The position numbers and the translations under genes are program-made. A stretch of 17,099 nt of DNA from Acidobacteria bacterium AH-259-L09 (lineage in GTDB: Bacteria; Acidobacteriota; UBA6911; RPQK01): positions 1-17,099 of the forward strand of contig JALLOL010000020.1 of assembly GCA_027717875.1 (NCBI GenBank), written 5' to 3'. Shown here one piece after another: positions 13,314 through 17,099 of this stretch. The notes under the pieces are model-generated. The model was not told the origin of the DNA. It saw only the letters and a program-made list of their open reading frames with translations, and did no database searches. The first letter of the stretch is position 1. Every line of letters starts with the position of its first letter.

Positions 13314-14048
13314 ATGAGAAAACGTGAATTCATTTACTTCTTTGTTTGCACATTGATGATCGGTCAAACCCTATGCCTGGGAAAGGGACTTTCAAAAGCT
13401 GCCAAGAAAGAGGTGGAAAATAGATATCAGGAGGCTCGCGGTGAGGACGCTGGAACCTTTCTTGTAGTGACTCGGAAGGGGATTCCGGCGGGACTTGACG
13501 CAGTTTCTTTTTTAACCGCCGCATACGGGACACCAAGTCCCAAAGTGAAAAAAAACATCCCCGAAGTCGAGATCAAGAATGGGAAAATCACCAAGGTAAA
13601 GTCCAACTCTGAGCCAATATCTTTTCAGCCGGGGAGTCTTCTAATCATTGAACGTTTGAGGATTAAGAACGACTACATTGAAATACAAACCCGCGCTTTT
13701 GAGCCTTCACCCACCAATCGAGATGTTCCGGTTGGTTTAAATCTTTATGAGCGAGCAAGACTAAAGTTTTATTTTGATAGATCTACGATGGAGTCCGACG
13801 AACTGGAGGTTGTTTTCTCCACTATCGATGAATGGCTCAAAAGCTTTGATGACCACACCCAAGCATTCAAGCACAGCCGGAGCATCTCGGGTCCACGTAT
13901 AGTGTTCGGGATGACCTTTGCACAGGTCGAAGAAATTATGGGACTTCCTGAAACCAAAGAGTCGGATGGTAACAGGGTAATTTACAGGTACAAGGATATG
14001 ACGGTGGAGTTCTTTGATGGGAGGAGCACCAGATACGCCAAAAAATAA
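13314..14048 (+). CDS. Exported protein of unknown function with a SmpA/BamE-like C-terminal segment
   Basis: This 244-residue protein starts with a plausible signal peptide (MRKREFIYFFVCTLMIGQTLCLG). The Cys there is preceded by Leu, so it does not fit a lipobox. I do not recognise the middle part, which is rich in beta-strand and charged residues and contains GTFLVVTRKGIPAGLDAVSF. The C-terminal 45 residues (VFGMTFAQVEEIMGLPETKE, then VIYRYKDMTVEFFDGR) resemble the repeat of SmpA/BamE-like proteins, a small fold in envelope proteins. A strong AGGAGG lies five bases upstream of ATG 13314. It follows the phosphatase gene by 87 bases on the same strand and may be co-transcribed. A role at the cell envelope is inferred only. 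Confidence 0.7.
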   Translation: MRKREFIYFFVCTLMIGQTLCLGKGLSKAAKKEVENRYQEARGEDAGTFLVVTRKGIPAGLDAVSFLTAAYGTPSPKVKKNIPEVEIKNGKITKVKSNSEPISFQPGSLLIIERLRIKNDYIEIQTRAFEPSPTNRDVPVGLNLYERARLKFYFDRSTMESDELEVVFSTIDEWLKSFDDHTQAFKHSRSISGPRIVFGMTFAQVEEIMGLPETKESDGNRVIYRYKDMTVEFFDGRSTRYAKK

Positions 14049-14083
14049 GTAAGGTTGCCGGCTTCAGAATTGGGCGGTACTGA

Positions 14084-14272
14084 TCAGAATTCAGAATTCA
14101 GAATTCAGAATCCAGAATCCAGAATCCACGAGTCCAGAAGCTAGAATTCAGAATCCAGAAGGAGCTGACGGCTTGACCGGCGACCAGAGGCACTGTCCTC
14201 TTAACCGGCTGACCCCCTGACCGCTCGCCAACGAATGCAGGGCAGCTTCTGAATTCTGGATTCTGAATTCTA
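14084..14272. repeat. Heptad-repeat element between convergent genes
   Basis: The left side (14084-14160) is eleven units of seven bases, beginning with four TCAGAAT and two CCAGAAT and then drifting (CCACGAG, TCCAGAA, GCTAGAA, TTCAGAA, TCCAGAA). The 19 bases at 14142-14160 recur exactly as reverse complement at 14254-14272. The right arm ends on the stop codon of the reverse-strand ABC ATPase gene. The interior of about 90 bases holds no gene. The element lies between the convergent exported-protein and ABC genes and could end transcription from both. Its units are close to those at 3543-3577 (CAGAATC). Confidence 0.8.
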
Positions 14273-15259
14273 ACTCCTAAGCTCCGCCTCCTCCGCCCAG
14301 AAGCGATGTCCGGTCTGGTGAATGAAGACATCTTCCAGGGTTGGTTTGCCCACTGTCACCGCTTCGATCTGGTCGGGGTAATTCTCCATCAGCTTTGAAG
14401 CAAATTCGTGCCCGCGAGGGAGCTCTAATCGAACCGTACCATCGACCACTCCGGGCTTACAGGCAAACCTCTTTTCAATCTGATCACGAAGACCTTCGGG
14501 ATCCTGGGTTTGCACTACGATGACGTCTCCGCCGATTGTTTCTTTCAAGGCCACCGGGCTTCCACTCGCGACCACCCGTCCTTCGTTTAGGATCACAAGA
14601 TAGTCACATCGCTCAGCCTCTTCCATCAAGTGAGTGGTGAGAAGAATGGTCATTTCCCCCTGATCGCGTAGAATGTTCAAGTATTTCCAGAAGTCTCGTC
14701 GAACTCCCGGATCCAGCCCTAAAGTGGGTTCATCCAGCATGAGAATTCGAGGGTGATGCAGCAGGCCTTTGGCCAGCTCTAAACGACGACGTAGACCACC
14801 AGAGAGCGTTCGGGCAAGATCGCGCCTGCGGTCTTCCAATCCAAACCGAACGCTCAGGTCCTTCACACGCTCTTTCAGTTCTCCCCCCCTAAGTCCATGA
14901 AGACGACCTTGGTGGAGCAGGTTTTCCTCGGTGGTTAGTTGCAAATCCAAGCTATTGGTTTGAAAAACAACGCCAATCATGCGGCGTGCCTGGTGGGGAT
15001 CTTTTCTTACATCCACACCAGCCACTCTCGCGTTTCCTCCGTCGGGAACAAGCAGGGTACAGAGGATATGAAACAGGGTGGTCTTGCCTCCCCCATTGGG
15101 TCCTAAAAGACCGAAGATTTGGTTTCGCTCAACCGAAAACGTGACGTCTTGAAGTGCCTTATTGCGCCCGTATTGGAAGCTGACGTTGTCTACTTCAATA
15201 ACAGATACAGGCTGGGAATCAGTGATCGAGGGAGAAGGACGCGAGCGCTTGTCTGCCAT
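14270..15259 (-). CDS. ABC transporter ATP-binding protein (DrrA/CcmA type)
   Basis: This 329-residue ATPase has Walker A GPNGGGKTT at 53-61, signature LSGGLRRRLELAKGLL from 152, Walker B RILMLDEP with Glu177, a D-loop (GLDP) and switch His210. The C-terminal extension with PTLEDVFIHQTGHRF is typical of the DrrA subfamily that works with ABC-2 permeases. In the Walker A motif the usual Ser is Gly (GGGKTT). The ATG lies three bases after the ctaB stop, so it belongs to the ctaA-ctaB operon. ATPase genes of this type recur near cytochrome oxidase and haem A genes, probably for export in oxidase assembly. The expected permease is absent downstream: the gene ends in a heptad-repeat element. The substrate is unknown. 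Confidence 0.9.
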   Translation of the reverse strand: MADKRSRPSPSITDSQPVSVIEVDNVSFQYGRNKALQDVTFSVERNQIFGLLGPNGGGKTTLFHILCTLLVPDGGNARVAGVDVRKDPHQARRMIGVVFQTNSLDLQLTTEENLLHQGRLHGLRGGELKERVKDLSVRFGLEDRRRDLARTLSGGLRRRLELAKGLLHHPRILMLDEPTLGLDPGVRRDFWKYLNILRDQGEMTILLTTHLMEEAERCDYLVILNEGRVVASGSPVALKETIGGDVIVVQTQDPEGLRDQIEKRFACKPGVVDGTVRLELPRGHEFASKLMENYPDQIEAVTVGKPTLEDVFIHQTGHRFWAEEAELRS

Positions 15260-15262
15260 TGG

Positions 15263-16159
15263 TCATCCATTCGTCTTGTCGATGACCATGAGAATCAGGA
15301 GCAAGGGAAGGTAGGCTACTGAAGCTCGTAGAACATGCCTGGCTGAGGTTATTGAGCGGTAGAGGGCTATCTTGAATCCAAACCAGATAAGGGCTGAGCC
15401 CAACAAAACCGCACCCACAAGGTAAACCATCCCCGCCAAACCCCACATCCATGGGCCAACACTCAAGAAGAATAAGAGGATGCTGAAAGCCAGAATGCGG
15501 CGGCTCGTTCTCTTGCCGTCCGGATCGACTGAAGACAACATGGTGAATCCACCGCGCTGGTAATCCTCTTTGTAAATCCAGAAGATGGCTAAAAAATGTG
15601 GAAATTGCCAGGCAAAGAGAATCGCAAAGAGAAGCAAAGCATGAAAATCAAGATGACCCTTCGCAGCCGCCCAACCGATTAAAGGAGGTGCGGCTCCCGG
15701 GATTGCACCGATTGCGGTGCAAATAGGAGTCTTCATCTTCAAGGGGGTGTACACAAACAAGTAAAGAACCGCAGTGGCGCAAGCCAGAAAAGCTGCCAGA
15801 AGGTTTGTCAACAAACCCAAATAAAGCGTACCACCGCAAACCAGAACGCCACCGAAGATGACGGCATCACCGGCATCGAGCCGACCGGAAGGTAAGGGAC
15901 GTGTACGAGTGCGCTGCATTCTGCCGTCCGCTTCACGTTCAAGAAACTGATTCAGGACAGCCGTACCTCCAGCCACCAAAGCCGTACCCAGTAAAGCGTG
16001 GACCAGCAGTACGAGATTTACTCTGCCCGAGGAAGCCAGATAGAAGCCGGCTGCCGTGGTGAACACTACCAACAGGGTGACCCTTGGTTTCGTGAGCTCA
16101 AAATGTGCTACCAGCTTTGTCGTAAACGGCCTTTCTCTGCCGCTTGCTTCTATTTTCAT
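15263..16159 (-). CDS. ctaB: Protohaem IX farnesyltransferase (haem O synthase)
   Basis: CtaB (CyoE) adds a farnesyl group to haem b to form haem O, at the cytoplasmic membrane. The 298-residue protein belongs to the UbiA superfamily. The start reads FELTKPRVTLLVVFTTAAGF. The prenyl-diphosphate site is LNQFLEREADGRMQRTRTRP (Asn70, Glu74, Asp78), where the usual first Asp is Glu. PGAAPPLIGW and YKEDYQRGGFTML also match the family. Multiple hydrophobic segments fit the expected nine or so membrane helices. ATG 16159 overlaps the ctaA stop (ATGA). The product haem O is the substrate of CtaA, encoded just upstream. Confidence 0.95.
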   Translation of the reverse strand: MKIEASGRERPFTTKLVAHFELTKPRVTLLVVFTTAAGFYLASSGRVNLVLLVHALLGTALVAGGTAVLNQFLEREADGRMQRTRTRPLPSGRLDAGDAVIFGGVLVCGGTLYLGLLTNLLAAFLACATAVLYLFVYTPLKMKTPICTAIGAIPGAAPPLIGWAAAKGHLDFHALLLFAILFAWQFPHFLAIFWIYKEDYQRGGFTMLSSVDPDGKRTSRRILAFSILLFFLSVGPWMWGLAGMVYLVGAVLLGSALIWFGFKIALYRSITSARHVLRASVAYLPLLLILMVIDKTNG

Positions 16160-17099
16160 AAGGCTACTAGCACTGATTCATGGTCTTTCAAGGCCGCGTG
16201 ACGACTTATTCTTAAGGTGAGAAGAAGACTGGTGGCCAGAAGAAGTGCACCCACTGCCACATGGGAAGCGGTAATCAATACCTTTTCCATGCTGGGCTGC
16301 ACCTGGTTGACCCAATCGATTCGAACTAGATAAGCTCCCAATCCCAGGAATAATTGGGTAACAAGCAAACCCAGCGTTAAGTAAACCAACCGAATGATCC
16401 TCCTATCACCTACTCTTTTGATGAATAGCAGCGACATAAAAACAATTACAGCGGTTACTACAAGGGCTCCCATCAGATGTGCCAGCAAAGCTGAAGTGAT
16501 GAGCACCGCTCCTTTCGTGCCATTGACGCTGCCCGAATGACGAAGCATGGCCCCGAGTACGAGCTGGCAAAGGACAGCTGCCGTACACAAAAGGGCCAAC
16601 CTCAGTTCTGAGCCACCAGAGTTCCATGCCCCCCGACCCACTTGACTGAAAGGCCAGGAAAGATCAGTCCAGCCTGGTGATAATAGCAGGGCGAGCGTCA
16701 CCACCAAACAGAAGAACAATTGAGCCAGGACGGCATGTAGCACAGAGACCGGTGTAGGAAGAAAGAAGAGAACCGTGACTCCTCCCAGAATCCCCTGCGC
16801 GATCACTACCGCCAAGGCGATCAGACCCAGACGACGTACCCATGCGCGTGATTCTGCCTTCCACAACCAGAGGTTCAGAACGATGGTCAGCAGGCCTATT
16901 GTGGTGGCGACCATTCGGTGACCGTGTTCATAAAAGACGCCACCCACCATTTCAGGCATCAGTTGCCCATGGGAAAGGGGCCAGTCAGGCACGGAAAGGC
17001 CGGCATCATTGCTGGTCACCAGTGCTCCCGCGATGATTAAAAAAATCGTAGCAGCTGCGACTGTCTGGGCGAAGTAGTGAAGCCCCTTACGATATGGAT
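16156..17099 (-). CDS. ctaA: Haem A synthase (CtaA/COX15), 5' end outside the window
   Basis: CtaA oxidises haem O to haem A for aa3-type oxidases. The frame runs from the stop at 16156-16158 through the right window edge, with residues PYRKGLHYFAQTVAAATIFLIIAGALVTSNDAGLSVPDWP (split across helix 1). The usual start lies only a few residues beyond, since family members begin just before this helix. Four conserved histidines are visible: EHGHRMVAT, LHAVLAQLFF, LLAHLMGAL and ASHVAVGALL. A GTG at 17019 would be internal and is not the start. About eight hydrophobic segments are present. Haem A synthesis implies an aa3-type cytochrome oxidase and aerobic respiration. Confidence 0.93.
   Translation of the reverse strand, partial: PYRKGLHYFAQTVAAATIFLIIAGALVTSNDAGLSVPDWPLSHGQLMPEMVGGVFYEHGHRMVATTIGLLTIVLNLWLWKAESRAWVRRLGLIALAVVIAQGILGGVTVLFFLPTPVSVLHAVLAQLFFCLVVTLALLLSPGWTDLSWPFSQVGRGAWNSGGSELRLALLCTAAVLCQLVLGAMLRHSGSVNGTKGAVLITSALLAHLMGALVVTAVIVFMSLLFIKRVGDRRIIRLVYLTLGLLVTQLFLGLGAYLVRIDWVNQVQPSMEKVLITASHVAVGALLLATSLLLTLRISRHAALKDHESVLVAL

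Noticed and set aside
14084..14160. Possible CRISPR array
   Set aside because: The units are only seven bases, contiguous and without spacers, and no cas gene is present.
16842..17036. Forward ORF at the right edge
   Set aside because: It is antisense to conserved ctaA sequence, including the EHGHR motif.

Overview
The window looks like a stretch of chromosome from an aerobic, probably diderm heterotrophic bacterium of moderate GC content. The gene mix would suit an Acidobacteriota-type genome, but this is an inference from gene content only: coproporphyrin-type haem synthesis beside haem A synthesis, a large secreted beta-propeller/M28 peptidase, FHA-GAF-PP2C signalling, several toxin-antitoxin modules and intergenic heptad repeats. 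There is no phage, plasmid, insertion sequence, rRNA, tRNA or CRISPR array.

Region 1 (1-975) is a toxin-antitoxin junction. A Phd/YefM-type antitoxin runs in from the left edge, and its VapC partner survives only as a 24-codon stub. It collides head-on with a complete reverse-strand AbrB-type antitoxin/PIN toxin operon that has a good promoter. Region 2 (1139-3535) is an NAD module: a NadQ-type (COG4111) Nudix-like/winged-helix regulator followed by quinolinate synthase nadA. Two related palindromes lie before nadA, and the first covers the -10 element of the best promoter. Region 3 (3531-4810) holds a coproporphyrin ferrochelatase gene between two repeat elements. One is a perfect 38-bp inverted repeat made of heptads. 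The other is a 30-bp inverted repeat whose first arm contains the ferrochelatase stop codon. Region 4 (4819-7770, reverse) is one large secreted protein with beta-propeller, PA-like, M28 peptidase and PDZ parts.

Region 5 (7966-8589) is a BrnT/BrnA toxin-antitoxin operon with an operator-like palindrome on its promoter. Region 6 (8901-14048) is a same-strand run: coproheme decarboxylase (chdC/hemQ) overlapping hemL by ATGA, then rpiB, then a tight 39-codon ORF, an FHA-GAF-PP2C phosphatase and an unrecognised exported protein. Region 7 (14270-17099, reverse) is ctaA, ctaB and a DrrA-type ABC ATPase, with ctaA and ctaB overlapping by ATGA. The ATPase gene ends inside another heptad-repeat element and no permease follows.

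Taken together, hemL, chdC, cpfC, ctaB and ctaA cover the entry, the end and the haem A branch of haem synthesis. The ferrochelatase and coproheme decarboxylase show that the coproporphyrin-dependent route is used. The most unusual features are the NadQ/nadA regulatory arrangement, the heptad arrays that abut stop codons while changing unit sequence, and the toxin-antitoxin junction scar.
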